Below, piece by piece: positions 15,581-26,391 of a stretch of DNA of 64,000 nt (position 1 is its first letter; every line of letters starts with the position of its first letter). Origin of the DNA: Niveispirillum irakense DSM 11586 (lineage in GTDB: Bacteria; Pseudomonadota; Alphaproteobacteria; Azospirillales; Azospirillaceae); assembly GCF_000429645.1 (NCBI RefSeq), contig NZ_AUCG01000016.1, forward strand, positions 372,001 through 436,000. Reading direction: 5' to 3'. The position numbers were made by a program, and so were the translations under genes. The notes beneath the pieces were generated by a model. It made no database searches, was not told the origin of the DNA, and worked only from the letters and a program-made list of their open reading frames with translations.

Positions 15581-17230
15581 TCAGGCCTGGGCTGCCAGAT
15601 CGACCGGCATGTCGCCTTCCTGCACCATGCGCCCGACATGGTCGGCCAGACGCAGGGCAAGTGCGGCGATGGTCAAGGTGGGGTTGGCCCAGCCGGCGGT
15701 GGGGAAAACGGAGCTGCCGGCAATATGCAGGTTGGCCTTGCCCCACACCCGGCAATCCCGGTCCACTACACCCTGACGCGGGGTGGTGGACATGCGGGTG
15801 GTGCCAATATGATGGTGGCCCCCCTGCAATATCTCGTGATGATCATCGCCTTCCAGATGGGTCGGCCAGTCACCATCGGGCGTCAGCAACCAGTCATCCA
15901 TCACCGTGCGGCCCAGCCCAAGGCGCTGGAATTCCTGGCCCACCAGCCCGGTCAGCACGCGGGCGGAGCGCTTGTCGATATCCGACAAGCGCCAGTCCAG
16001 CCGCGCCCGGCGATAGCCCAGCCCGTCAATCTGATCCGACAGGGTGACGCGGCTGTCCGGATTGGGCGCCTGCTCCCCCCGCACCAGCAGATAAATCGCT
16101 TCGGGCTTGGCGATCAGCGCACGGCGACGGACATAGCGCCGGACCAGATTGGCCGGCAATTCCCCCATCACCGGCAGCAGGGCCAGCAGGTTGCGCCCGG
16201 CCCCTTCCGGCCACCAGATCCCCTTCTTCCAGCCAGCATTCAGGTCCGACGCCGCCTTGGTCACCGAGGGCAGCGACCGGTAATAGACAGCGATGGAGCT
16301 GTTCAGCACGCCATGGGTTTCCTGCGCCTTGGCCGACAGGACCAGGCTGGGGCAAAGCGCTGCCATGTCACGCGGATAGAAGCTGCGGAACTGTTCCAGC
16401 AGGCGGTAGGGGTCATCGGTCCGGACCTCCGCCGTGCGGCATTTGGGATGCTCCATGAAGAAGCGGCCCACCATATCCTGGGCATTGCCGATGCCGGCCC
16501 GCTCCACCCGGGTGGAGGCCAGCATCAGGCGCGCATTCTCGATCCCGCCGGCAGCCAGCACGAAATGGCGGGCGCGGACCCGGTGGCGCCGCCCGCCGAT
16601 CCCGGCCAGAAGGATGCTTTCCACCCGGTTGGTATCCGGGCTGACACTGATCTCCACCGCCGTGCCGTGCAGCAGTAATTGCACATTGGGATTGCCGATC
16701 AGGTCGCGCTTATACTGGTCGCCAAAGCGCACCGCCTTCAGGCGCCAGAAGCGCACTTCCACCTGTTCGGGGTCCAGGCCGGGGTCGTCGATCCCCGCCT
16801 CTTCCCACAGGTCGCGATAGCCGCTTTCTGGATCGGCCTCTCCCACCCCGCATTCCACCGCCGCCTGACGGTAGAAGGCACCCAGATCGGACGCTTTCAC
16901 GGGCCAGCCGCTGTGGGGCACCCATTTACGCCGTTCGAAATCGATCGGGTCCAGCGGCACACAGCGGCCGGACCAGGTATTGCTGGTGCCGCCCAGGCCA
17001 CGGTTGCGGGAAACATCCAGGGCGTAATAGGGCAGGCCGACATTCTCGCCCCGGTTCAGTTCCTGCGCCGCCGCTTCCAGCGTGGCGCCGCCACTTTCCA
17101 CCAGACAGACGGACACACCCGTAGCGGCAAAGCGCCGGGCCATCAGGATTCCGGCAACGCCGGCGCCGATGATGCAGACATCGGCCTCGAAACCCTGACC
17201 ATCTTCGATCATATGCAGGTCGGTCAGCAC
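15581..17230 (-). CDS. GMC-family FAD-dependent oxidoreductase
   Basis: A 549-residue flavoprotein of the glucose-methanol-choline family. FAD-binding Rossmann motif GAGVAGILMARRF starts at about residue 22, GGTSNTWSGRC is the typical second FAD contact, and the C terminus has HHIGTTRM (catalytic His) and AGSSVFPTAGWANPTLTI (second FAD contact and the His/Asn position, here Asn). Substrates are alcohols or sugars; none can be assigned. There is no signal peptide. I start at the GTG at 17230 with GGTGA upstream because it precedes MIEDG by six codons; an in-frame ATG at 17212 is the alternative. The gene is divergent from the sigma factor. Confidence 0.85.
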   Translation of the reverse strand: MLTDLHMIEDGQGFEADVCIIGAGVAGILMARRFAATGVSVCLVESGGATLEAAAQELNRGENVGLPYYALDVSRNRGLGGTSNTWSGRCVPLDPIDFERRKWVPHSGWPVKASDLGAFYRQAAVECGVGEADPESGYRDLWEEAGIDDPGLDPEQVEVRFWRLKAVRFGDQYKRDLIGNPNVQLLLHGTAVEISVSPDTNRVESILLAGIGGRRHRVRARHFVLAAGGIENARLMLASTRVERAGIGNAQDMVGRFFMEHPKCRTAEVRTDDPYRLLEQFRSFYPRDMAALCPSLVLSAKAQETHGVLNSSIAVYYRSLPSVTKAASDLNAGWKKGIWWPEGAGRNLLALLPVMGELPANLVRRYVRRRALIAKPEAIYLLVRGEQAPNPDSRVTLSDQIDGLGYRRARLDWRLSDIDKRSARVLTGLVGQEFQRLGLGRTVMDDWLLTPDGDWPTHLEGDDHHEILQGGHHHIGTTRMSTTPRQGVVDRDCRVWGKANLHIAGSSVFPTAGWANPTLTIAALALRLADHVGRMVQEGDMPVDLAAQA

Positions 17231-17399
17231 GGCATTTCACCCGTGATTGCAGAGAGGTTGTGCCGTGTACGCACGGGCGCGCGGGTGCATTCCCCGCTGC
17301 GGCGCACAATTAAGCGCAGCCCAGCCTTGCAATTACCGCTCATGTCGATCGCGCAGGCATGCGCTGCGCGAGGGGCGCCATAATTTCGATCGGATCGAT

Positions 17400-17426
17400 G
17401 GAATAGGCTCGCGCCCGGCGCGTCTA
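17400..17426 (+). promoter_or_regulatory. Candidate ECF-sigma-type promoter upstream of the ECF sigma gene
   Basis: GGAATA at 17400 and CGTCTA at 17421 are 15 bases apart. This resembles the GGAAC-N16/17-CGTT layout used by many ECF sigma factors for their own operon. It lies 40 bases upstream of the TTG start of the sigma gene. The match is imperfect, so this is a suggestion. Confidence 0.35.
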
Positions 17427-17466
17427 TGCTGACAGACTGCCCATTCCCCTGCTGACGGAAGCGCCC

Positions 17467-17997
17467 TTGTTACCCGATATTCCCCCCCACATCCCGGCCC
17501 TGCGGCGCTACGCCCTGGTGCTGACCCGTGATGCCGACCGGGCGGAAGATCTGGTGCAGGAAGCGTTGTCGCGCGCCATTGCCGGCGCGCGAAGCTGGCG
17601 GCCGGGGGGCAGCCTGCTGACATGGCTGCTGGCGATCCAGCACAATACCTTCATCTCCGGCTGGCGGCGGGAACGGACCGAACGGGACGCGCTGAGCCAG
17701 ATCGCCCAGGCCGGCATGGGGGATGCCGGCAGCCCCGCTGCACAGGCAACGGCGGTGGAACTGGGACAGGTGATGGAAGTGCTGATGACCCTGCCCGACG
17801 GCCAGCGCGAAATCCTCGTGCTGGCTGCCGTGGAAGGGTTGAGCTATCGCGAGATCGCCGACATCCATGACGTACCGGTGGGTACTGTCATGTCACGACT
17901 GTCCCGCGCGCGTGAAGCGTTGCGGGCGGCGTTGAACGCAAGACCGCCCGCAAGGGGAAGGGCGGCCCTGCGTGTGGTGGAAAAGAAGGAGGGGTAA
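17467..17997 (+). CDS. ECF-type RNA polymerase sigma factor
   Basis: A 176-residue sigma-70 family factor of the extracytoplasmic function type. Region 2 is at about 8-70, with YALVLTRDADRAEDLVQEAL and TWLLAIQHNTFISGWRR; region 4 is at about 105-155 with LPDGQREILVLAAVEGLSYREIADIHDVP, then VGTVMSRLSRAREAL, the DNA recognition helix. The start is TTG with GGAAG five bases upstream; no ATG is available in frame before region 2. It is followed after 4 bases by its probable anti-sigma factor. The target regulon is not known. Confidence 0.88.
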   Translation: MLPDIPPHIPALRRYALVLTRDADRAEDLVQEALSRAIAGARSWRPGGSLLTWLLAIQHNTFISGWRRERTERDALSQIAQAGMGDAGSPAAQATAVELGQVMEVLMTLPDGQREILVLAAVEGLSYREIADIHDVPVGTVMSRLSRAREALRAALNARPPARGRAALRVVEKKEG

Positions 17998-18001
17998 GGG
18001 G

Positions 18002-18796
18002 ATGGACGATCCGGTGACGGAGGATGAAATCCAGGCTTATGTCGATGGGCAGTTGGATGCCCGCCGACATGCCATGGTGGAACGCTGGCTGGCGGCCCGG
18101 CCCGATATCGCCGCCCAGGTCATGGCCGACAAGGCACTGGCCGGGCTGCTGCGAACCGGGCTGACGGCGGCGTCCACCCCGCCACAACCGCGCCGGCTGG
18201 AAACGGAGCGTCAGGCCCGGCGGCTGGGCCGCCGCCTGCTGGTGCGGCGGGTCACGCGCGGCCTGGGACAGGCGGCGGTGGCATCGCTGCTGCTCAGTGC
18301 CGGGTGGGGGCTGCATGCCGGGCTGGCGGCAGTCTATAGCCCTGCCGATGCCGCCCCCCGCATCCCGCTTTTTGTGGATGAGGCAGCAGACGCCTATCGC
18401 ACCGCGATGCGGGAAAACATTACCGAACACAAGCTGACCTATCAGGATCTGACAGCGCCATCGCAACTGGCCTCGCTGGACCCTGCCAGCAGCGTGACCA
18501 TCCCCCTGCCCTCCCATGGCTGGACGCTGCTGGGCGCCCAGATCGTTCCATGGGACAAGGGGGACGCGGCACAAATCTTCTGGCAGGGCAACGACAAGAC
18601 GCTGGTGCTGTTCGCCTCCCAAACAGACGACAATATCTTTCCCGCCCTGAACGAGGATGGCTTGCAGGTGGCGACCCTGGACCAGCACAGCTACGTCTAT
18701 TGGCGCGCGGGGGAACAGGTCTATGTCCTGTCCGGCAACCTGACGGAAGATGTGTTGCTGCTGATTGCCAACAGCCTGCAGCAGCAGACGGGCTGA
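18002..18796 (+). CDS. Membrane-anchored anti-sigma factor
   Basis: A 264-residue protein. The N terminus has the anti-sigma signature VTEDEIQAYVDGQLDARRHA and a following helix, as in PrtR/RsiW-like factors; a single transmembrane helix is at about 90-110 (LGQAAVASLLLSAGWGLHAG) and the C-terminal ~150 residues would be periplasmic. It lacks the HxxxCxxC zinc motif of the redox-sensing class. GAGGGGTAAGGGG precedes the ATG, and the sigma gene ends just 4 bases before, the usual co-translated pair. The next gene converges after 6 bases. Confidence 0.8.
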   Translation: MDDPVTEDEIQAYVDGQLDARRHAMVERWLAARPDIAAQVMADKALAGLLRTGLTAASTPPQPRRLETERQARRLGRRLLVRRVTRGLGQAAVASLLLSAGWGLHAGLAAVYSPADAAPRIPLFVDEAADAYRTAMRENITEHKLTYQDLTAPSQLASLDPASSVTIPLPSHGWTLLGAQIVPWDKGDAAQIFWQGNDKTLVLFASQTDDNIFPALNEDGLQVATLDQHSYVYWRAGEQVYVLSGNLTEDVLLLIANSLQQQTG

Positions 18797-18802
18797 TCCC
18801 GA

Positions 18803-20824
18803 TCACGCCACCGGTGCAGCCAGCGCCACCACCATCCCGTCCGGCAAGGGGTTGTCGAAACTGACATGCGCCCCGCCGGGCGCCAGGGCCCGGATGGCGA
18901 AGGGGACTGGTTCGGCAGCCCCCGGCAGATGGACACGTCCCCGCACATCCGGGTGCGAGAGGCCAAGCCCGTGCAACGTGGCGCCGCCGGTGGACAGTTC
19001 CACCAGCCGCACCGGATGGCGGCCCTGCGGCGCATCAAGCGACACATCGCAGGTCAGATCGGTTGGATAGCGGGGGGCTGTCCGCCGGTCGGCATCGGGC
19101 GTGGATGTCCTCACCACCCGCACCAGCAGGGAGCGGAGATGCTGAACCGCCTGCTCCACATCACTGGCATTGGCGCGCACGCCATCGGCCTGGGCACCGG
19201 CCGCTGCGGCATCCCCCGCCACGGCGGCAATCAACGCCGACACCTGATGGGCGGCCTGGGTTGTTTCCACCACATTGCGCGTAATCTCCTGCGTGGCGGC
19301 GGCCTGCTGGGCCATGCCCTCGGCGATAACGCTGGCCACTTGGTCGATCTGCTGGATACGCTGGCCGATACCGGCCACGGCAGCCACCGCCTGGGCGGTG
19401 GATGTCCGGATATCGGTAATACGGGTGCGGATGGCATCGGTGGAATGGGCCGTCTGGGTCGCCAGGTGCTTCACCTCCTGCGCGACGATGGCAAAACCGC
19501 GCCCAGCCTCGCCGGCCCGCACCGCTTCAATCGTCGCATTCAGGGCCAGCAGATTGGTCTGGGATGCGATCTCTGCGATCAGATCCGCCATGCTGCCAAT
19601 CCCTTCGACATGGCGGCTCAGGCTGTCGATGACCGCCATCGCGGCCTCCCCCTGCGCCACAGCAGCCTGCGTGCTGTCGCTGGTCTCCACGATCCGGTCG
19701 GCGATGGCGCCGATGGAAGCGGAAAGCTGCTCTGCCGCGGCTGCCACCGCCTGGGCATTGGCCAGGGCCTGATCAGCCGCCGCCGCCACGCCGCCGGAAG
19801 CACTGCCCACCCGGTCAGCGGAATCCGCCATGGCGTCGGCATCTTTCGCCATCAAGCCTGTCCGCTGGGCCACCCGCGCCACGGCCTGGGTGCTTTCCTT
19901 CTCCACCGTCTCTGCCATTTCCCGCACGGCGCGCAGGCGTTGCGTCGTCACCCGGCGTTCACTTTCCGCCGCTTCTTCCGCCCGATAGGCCAGTTGCGCC
20001 CGCAACACCCGCAACCGGCCGGTGACAAGCGCGAATTCCCGCATCTTTGGCATCTCGATTGTGTGGCGACGCGGATCCTGGGTGATTGCTTCCAGATGCT
20101 GCGCCAGACGGGCCAAGGGCGCGCTCATCCCCCTGCGCAGCAGAAACCCGGCTAGCAGCGCAAAAACCAGTCCCCCCAGCAGCAGCAGGATCAGGGCATC
20201 AGCATAGAGGCCGATCTGATCCTGCATCAGCGCCATATCCGGATCAGGGGCGGCAATGGCCTGCTGCACCGCCCAGAGCGCGCCAAGACCGGTGCCCGCC
20301 ATCATGGTCAGAAAAAGGGTCAAACCGGCAAAGGCACCATGCAGACGCATGGAGAGACTGTGGGTCATACGCCAGAACCAGCCCCCCAGCCCCGCTGGCC
20401 GCACCTCCCCGCCGCGCAGCCGTATCGACTGGGGGCCCTCCCGGCGCAGGGACTGGTAAAGCTGTTCCGCCGCTGCCACTTCCTGGCGCTGCGGACAGGT
20501 GCGCACTGACAGGAAACCTGTCACCTGCCCGCCTTCCACCACCGGGGTCACATTGGCCCGGACCCAGTAGAAGCGGCCATCCTTGCGCCGGTTTTTGACC
20601 AGCCCTTCCCAGGCCCTGCCGGCGCGGATGGTCGCCCACAAATCGGCAAAGGCCGCTTTGGGCATGTCGGGGTGGCGCACAATATTATGGGGCCGGCCGA
20701 CCAGTTCCTCTGCCGTATATCCAGACGCGCGGACGAAGGCGTCATTCACAAACTCAATCCGCCCCTGCCGGTCTGTCCGTGAAACCAGGACGTCGTCAGC
20801 ACCGATCTGCCATTCATCCATCAT
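18803..20824 (-). CDS. Aer-like chemoreceptor with PAS, signalling and PilZ domains
   Basis: A 673-residue methyl-accepting chemotaxis protein. N-terminal PAS (residues 10-115, [14 protein letters not shown] and [21 protein letters not shown]) resembles Aer, which senses redox via FAD. Two transmembrane helices lie at about 160-230, then a HAMP-like linker. The signalling domain has the highly conserved tip [20 protein letters not shown] and [17 protein letters not shown]-terminal PilZ domain (about 580-673) shows RTAPR and ELSTGGA, the c-di-GMP binding motifs, with Glu where Asp/Asn is usual. PilZ fused to Aer-like receptors is known from Azospirillum. There is no adjacent che operon in the window. 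Confidence 0.92.
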   Translation of the reverse strand: MMDEWQIGADDVLVSRTDRQGRIEFVNDAFVRASGYTAEELVGRPHNIVRHPDMPKAAFADLWATIRAGRAWEGLVKNRRKDGRFYWVRANVTPVVEGGQVTGFLSVRTCPQRQEVAAAEQLYQSLRREGPQSIRLRGGEVRPAGLGGWFWRMTHSLSMRLHGAFAGLTLFLTMMAGTGLGALWAVQQAIAAPDPDMALMQDQIGLYADALILLLLGGLVFALLAGFLLRRGMSAPLARLAQHLEAITQDPRRHTIEMPKMREFALVTGRLRVLRAQLAYRAEEAAESERRVTTQRLRAVREMAETVEKESTQAVARVAQRTGLMAKDADAMADSADRVGSASGGVAAAADQALANAQAVAAAAEQLSASIGAIADRIVETSDSTQAAVAQGEAAMAVIDSLSRHVEGIGSMADLIAEIASQTNLLALNATIEAVRAGEAGRGFAIVAQEVKHLATQTAHSTDAIRTRITDIRTSTAQAVAAVAGIGQRIQQIDQVASVIAEGMAQQAAATQEITRNVVETTQAAHQVSALIAAVAGDAAAAGAQADGVRANASDVEQAVQHLRSLLVRVVRTSTPDADRRTAPRYPTDLTCDVSLDAPQGRHPVRLVELSTGGATLHGLGLSHPDVRGRVHLPGAAEPVPFAIRALAPGGAHVSFDNPLPDGMVVALAAPVA

Positions 20825-20990
20825 CGCCGCCTTGCCCGATTGGAAGCAGGCGGAAGATGTATGTAAAATTAATACAAAATCTTAGATATAGATCAATTCA
20901 AACAAATAATATGGGCAGTGTCACAACCTGCAATCGTGAATAAAATTCATTCATTTCTGCCGGAAGAAAGTTTATCGACATAACCATAAA

Positions 20991-21533
20991 TCAATTCGGA
21001 TCAATATTACCTTTACGCTCCCCTCCTGACAGGGAGATCAGCCTATCAACTTGGGAAAGAAAGTCTTTTTCATCAATTAGATAACCGGGGATACCGGCCG
21101 CATGGGCCGCTTCCAGGTCGCTCTGGCGGTCACCGATGAGAAAACTGGCGACGCGGTTGACCGGCCAATGGTCCATCAGGTCCAGCAGCATGCCGGGGGC
21201 GGGCTTGCGCCAGTCATGGACGCGGCGATAATCAGGGTGAACGCCGTCGGGATGGTAGGGGCAATAGCGCCAATCATCAATGCGGGCCCCGGCGGCGGCC
21301 AGTTCCGCGCCCATCCAGTCATGCAGGCGCCGGACCGTGGCCTCATCATAATAGCCGCGCGCCACGCCCGCCTGATTGGTGACCACAAACACCCAGTAGC
21401 CCGCCTGGTTCAACCGGCGGACAGCCTCCATGGCGCCCGGCACCCAGATGATCTGGTCGGGTCGGTGAGGATATCCGGTATCCCGGTTCAAAACCCCGTC
21501 CCGGTCCAGAAAGGCGGCGGGGCGCGGGGTCAT
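20991..21533 (-). CDS. gmhB: D-glycero-D-manno-heptose 1,7-bisphosphate 7-phosphatase-like (GmhB)
   Basis: A 180-residue HAD-family phosphatase. HAD motif I is [11 protein letters not shown], motif [11 protein letters not shown], and the late motif [15 protein letters not shown]. GmhB acts in making the heptose of lipopolysaccharide or in related pathways. The zinc-loop CxHxG is kept (CPYHPDG), but the later CxC before RKP is replaced by HDWRKP, so the metal site is partly lost. The start is the ATG overlapping the upstream gene's stop in ATGA, so the two genes are translationally coupled. The C-terminal 14 residues run into AT-rich DNA. Confidence 0.8.
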   Translation of the reverse strand: MTPRPAAFLDRDGVLNRDTGYPHRPDQIIWVPGAMEAVRRLNQAGYWVFVVTNQAGVARGYYDEATVRRLHDWMGAELAAAGARIDDWRYCPYHPDGVHPDYRRVHDWRKPAPGMLLDLMDHWPVNRVASFLIGDRQSDLEAAHAAGIPGYLIDEKDFLSQVDRLISLSGGERKGNIDPN

Positions 21534-21937
21534 TCGCCCTGACCAGGCAGGCTGTAATTGAAATCGTAGAAATGATCGCCATTGGTGATCTTGATCCGCA
21601 TCTCCCCGGTAATGCCCACCAGATCGCCCGTGCCGCTATCGGGCACGACGGAGATGGACAGATGCTGATGTCCCCTGTCCATGGTGCCGACATGGCGCAG
21701 CACGAAGCTGCCCTGCCGCCCCTGCAAGGTGCCGGTCACCCGCTCAACCGCCACATAGACGGCTGATCCTTCCGTGCCCGTCATGGCGGTCAGCATGCGT
21801 CCCTTGCCCACAGCATCCAGCGGACCGTGGAAGCGCTTGTCCAGCAGCATCATGCCCAATGTGGTGCCGTCGGCGGCATCGGGTGTGCCATCGGGCTTCA
21901 TCGATACCTCGAAGGCACCGGTCGCATGCAAATCCAT
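21530..21937 (-). CDS. DUF3224 family protein
   Basis: A 135-residue protein matching DUF3224, a family of unknown function with a beta-barrel-like fold. Diagnostic parts: [19 protein letters not shown], then [20 protein letters not shown] and a C-terminal [11 protein letters not shown]. The start is ATG 21937 behind GGGGAAGCAG; a 22-residue upstream extension is possible but not family-like. It overlaps the gmhB-like start by 4 bases. It follows the groESL terminator, so it probably has its own promoter in the 60-base gap, or is read through. Confidence 0.8.
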   Translation of the reverse strand: MDLHATGAFEVSMKPDGTPDAADGTTLGMMLLDKRFHGPLDAVGKGRMLTAMTGTEGSAVYVAVERVTGTLQGRQGSFVLRHVGTMDRGHQHLSISVVPDSGTGDLVGITGEMRIKITNGDHFYDFNYSLPGQGE

Positions 21938-22000
21938 CTGCTTCCCCTTTCCACGCCACGGGTATGGCGGAACCATAAGGGAACCCGGCCTGCCGACAAA

Positions 22001-22033
22001 CAAAAACCCCCGCTGGATCGCTCCAGCGGGGGT
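22001..22033 (-). terminator. Rho-independent terminator of groESL
   Basis: A perfect 12-bp stem (22006-22017 with 22022-22033) with the tetraloop TCGC. On the minus strand it is followed by TTTTTG. It lies 39 bases beyond the groEL stop codon. Confidence 0.9.
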
Positions 22034-22071
22034 CTTCGCATTCAGGCCAGTTCGGCTGAACGGCGTGGGAC

Positions 22072-23751
<1,680 letters not shown>

Positions 23752-23775
23752 TCAGATAGGGTTCAGTGAACCGAC

Positions 23776-24066
23776 TCAGGCGGACATAACGCCCATGATG
23801 TCGCTTTCCTTCATGATCAGGTATTCGACACCGTCGATCTTCACTTCCGTACCGGACCACTTGCCGAACAGAACGCGGTCGCCGGCCTTCACGTCCAGGG
23901 CGATCAGCTTGCCGGATTCGTCACGGGCACCGGAACCAACCGCAACCACCTCGCCCTCCTGGGGCTTTTCCTTGGCGGTGTCGGGGATGATGATGCCGCC
24001 GGCAGTCTTCTGCTCGGATTCGACGCGCTTGACCACGACGCGGTCGTGCAGCGGACGGAACTTCAT
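23776..24066 (-). CDS. groES: Co-chaperonin GroES
   Basis: 96-residue co-chaperonin forming the heptameric lid of GroEL. It begins [16 protein letters not shown], has the mobile loop region [21 protein letters not shown] and ends [17 protein letters not shown]. The ATG at 24066 has AGGGAGAG upstream; an in-frame extension to 24123 overlaps the CIRCE element and is not translated in known groES genes. groEL follows on the same strand. Confidence 0.97.
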   Translation of the reverse strand: MKFRPLHDRVVVKRVESEQKTAGGIIIPDTAKEKPQEGEVVAVGSGARDESGKLIALDVKAGDRVLFGKWSGTEVKIDGVEYLIMKESDIMGVMSA

Positions 24067-24112
24067 GGATCTCTCCCTGAGATAGGCAAAAGGGTTTGGC
24101 GTGAGCCTTGTG

Positions 24113-24139
24113 TTAGCACTCACGCTCGGTGAGTGCCAA
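24113..24139 (-). promoter_or_regulatory. CIRCE operator (HrcA binding site)
   Basis: TTAGCACTC (24113-24121), a 9-base spacer and GAGTGCCAA (24131-24139) match the CIRCE consensus TTAGCACTC-N9-GAGTGCTAA with one mismatch. HrcA binds this inverted repeat to repress groESL until heat shock. It lies just downstream of the promoter. Confidence 0.93.
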
Positions 24140-24140
24140 A

Positions 24141-24169
24141 GAGCTATTCAACGCCCCCCTCCCTGTCAA
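24141..24169 (-). promoter_or_regulatory. Probable sigma-70 promoter of groESL
   Basis: On the minus strand a perfect TTGACA (24164-24169) is followed after 17 bases by TAGCTC (24141-24146), a weak -10, with the CIRCE operator immediately downstream. This fits a vegetative promoter controlled by HrcA. Confidence 0.6.
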
Positions 24170-24494
24170 GAGGCGCCTTGTCACAATTCAGGGACAGATG
24201 GGTGACAGTTTGGCAGCGCCCCCGCCAACAGAAAGCTAAGTTATTGATATAGAAATATATTATGAGACAGAAAAAGAATGCCAGACTTCCCCCCCCAGCT
24301 ACGCGGCTCTCATTCTTTCCAAGGGAAGGGAACATCTTCCTGAGAACACGCTTCGGCCATCGGCCCTATGGCAACTTGCATAACCGTCACCCTGGCCCGG
24401 TATCTTTCCGTCGGTTTCCGTTCAGGCTTTCTGTATTTTGCTCCTACCAACAACCCAGCCGGGGAAACCGGCTTTCGGACAGGGGCAACAGACA
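24170..24494. other. Intergenic region between groESL promoter and DUF885 gene
   Basis: No gene or terminator seen here. It holds an AT-rich stretch (about 24235-24265, with TTATTGATATAG and AATATATTATGAG) that may carry a promoter for the downstream peptidase, and a run of pyrimidines further on. I could not assign -35/-10 boxes with confidence. Confidence 0.4.
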
Positions 24495-26321
24495 GTGAAG
24501 ATCAAGCGCATCCTTTTGGGGACCGTGGCAGGGGTGGTCGTGCTGGCGGCAGGGGCTGCCACCTGGGCCATCTTCGGGCCCTTACCCATCCACCCGACGA
24601 TTGAGCGCCAGACCATCCTTCAGGTCATGGACAGTCCGGAGACCTTGAGCCAGATCGGCCTGATTGATGGCACCTTACTGGATTTCCACAGTGGAAAGCT
24701 GGATGAGATCAGCCAGGAGCAGCAGGAAAAAAGCAGAGCCGACCTGTTGGACGCTATCCGCGAGTTGGAGGGCTATAAGGACCTGACCGGCCAGGAAGCG
24801 ATTTCCCAGAAGGTGATGCTGGAATTTTACCGCACCCAGCTTGGCCTCTCGAATTTCTCCTGGTCCAGCCCGGCCGCCACGCTTTACCCGGTGGATCAGC
24901 TTTTCTCTGCCCCTGTGCGCCTGCCGCAATTCTTTGCCAACGGCCATAATGTGAACAGCGCGAAGATGGCAGAGCGCTATGTCAGCCGCCTGAAGGCCGT
25001 GCGACACAAGTTCAGCCAGTTGGAGCAGGCGGTGCGTGACCAGGCCGCTGCCGGGGTGGTGCCGCCGGATTTCGTCATCGACAAGACATTGGTTGTGCTG
25101 GACGGTTTCACGCAGCCGGCGCCGAAGGACAATCCCCTGATCACCAGCTTCGCCACACGGCTGGAGAAGGTGGAGGGGCTGTCGGCGGATGCACGGGCAA
25201 AACTGCTGGCTGAGGCGACCAGCGCCGTGGAACAGGATGTCTATCCAGCCTATCGCGGGTTGGCGACGCTGCTGCGGGATGAGATCCGCCCCAAGGCCAC
25301 CGCCGATGCCGGCGTGTGGCGCCTGCCCGATGGCGATCGTTTCTACAAGGCATCCCTGCGCTCCTACACGTCGGTGGATATGGAACCCGATGCCATCCAC
25401 GCCCTGGGGCTGGCAGAGGTAGAACGGATCAGCGCAGAGATGGATGCGCTGCTGCGCGGCCTCGGCCTGACCGAAGGCACCGTGGCGGAACGCGTGCGCC
25501 AGTTGGAGCAGGACCCGGCCCAACATTATCAGGGCGGCCGTGCATCTTATGCGGAGGAACTGGCCGATTTGAAACGCATGACCGATGCGGTGATGGCCAA
25601 ATCCGGCGAGTGGTTCAACAAGCTGCCGCCCCAGCCGGTGGATATCCAGGCCGTGCCGGAATATGCGGAGGCGACGGCACCCGGCGGCTATTACAACCCG
25701 CCGGCCCTGGACGGGTCGCGGCCGGGCATTTTCTATATCAACATGGGCGAGAAGTCGCGGGCGCCGAAATTCTCACTCCCCACCCTGGTCTATCATGAGG
25801 CCGTGCCCGGCCATCATTTCCAACTGGCCCTGGCCCAGACCATCGAAGGCATCCCCACCTTCCGCAAGCTCTATCCCTTCTCCGCCTATGCGGAGGGCTG
25901 GGCGCTCTATGCCGAGTTGCTGGCCAAGGAAATGGGCATGTACGACAATGACCCGCATGGCGATATCGGCCGTCTGCGGGACGAATTGTTCCGCGCCGTG
26001 CGGCTGGTGGTGGATACCGGCATCCATGCCAAGCGCTGGAACCGGGACCAGGCCATCGCCTATATGCGCGACACGACCGGCATGCGCGAAGAAGGCGTTG
26101 TGATCGAGATCGACCGCTACATCGTCATGCCCGGCCAAGCCTGTGCCTATAAGCTGGGGCAGATCAAAATCCTGGACCTGCGCGACAAGGCCAGGGCGGC
26201 CCTGGGCGACAAGTTCGACATCAAGGGCTTCCATGATGTCGTGCTGGGTTCCGGCGGCCTGCCGCTGAGCGTGCTGGAAGGGCTGGTGAATGACTGGGTG
26301 AAACAGAAGGCCGCTGCCTGA
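24495..26321 (+). CDS. DUF885 family putative metallopeptidase
   Basis: A 608-residue protein of the DUF885/M32-like group with an N-terminal membrane anchor (GTG start, KIKRILLGTVAGVVVLAAGAATWA). The zinc motif is VYHEAVPGHHFQ, a HExxxGHH variant typical of DUF885, followed by an AYAEGWALYAE stretch and a late LGQIKILDLRDKA motif. Members are thought to be exported peptidases but have no known substrate. The GTG at 24495 has a GGGG/AGGGG stretch about 9 bases upstream; an in-frame TTG at 24438 is the alternative. The gene is alone, followed by a hairpin and a convergent transporter. Confidence 0.8.
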   Translation: MKIKRILLGTVAGVVVLAAGAATWAIFGPLPIHPTIERQTILQVMDSPETLSQIGLIDGTLLDFHSGKLDEISQEQQEKSRADLLDAIRELEGYKDLTGQEAISQKVMLEFYRTQLGLSNFSWSSPAATLYPVDQLFSAPVRLPQFFANGHNVNSAKMAERYVSRLKAVRHKFSQLEQAVRDQAAAGVVPPDFVIDKTLVVLDGFTQPAPKDNPLITSFATRLEKVEGLSADARAKLLAEATSAVEQDVYPAYRGLATLLRDEIRPKATADAGVWRLPDGDRFYKASLRSYTSVDMEPDAIHALGLAEVERISAEMDALLRGLGLTEGTVAERVRQLEQDPAQHYQGGRASYAEELADLKRMTDAVMAKSGEWFNKLPPQPVDIQAVPEYAEATAPGGYYNPPALDGSRPGIFYINMGEKSRAPKFSLPTLVYHEAVPGHHFQLALAQTIEGIPTFRKLYPFSAYAEGWALYAELLAKEMGMYDNDPHGDIGRLRDELFRAVRLVVDTGIHAKRWNRDQAIAYMRDTTGMREEGVVIEIDRYIVMPGQACAYKLGQIKILDLRDKARAALGDKFDIKGFHDVVLGSGGLPLSVLEGLVNDWVKQKAAA

Positions 26322-26330
26322 CGGGTGGCC

Positions 26331-26365
26331 AGCGCCGCCCCTTCTCCCTGGGAAGGGGCGGCGCT
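26331..26365. terminator. Terminator hairpin between convergent genes
   Basis: A 13-bp perfect stem (26331-26343 with 26353-26365) of AGCGCCGCCCCTT with a 9-base loop. It starts 10 bases after the DUF885 stop and 27 bases before the end of the MFS gene. No T run on the plus strand, so it may act in both directions or as a stabiliser. Confidence 0.6.
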
Positions 26366-26391
26366 GATCCCGACCGGTGAACCCAGATACG

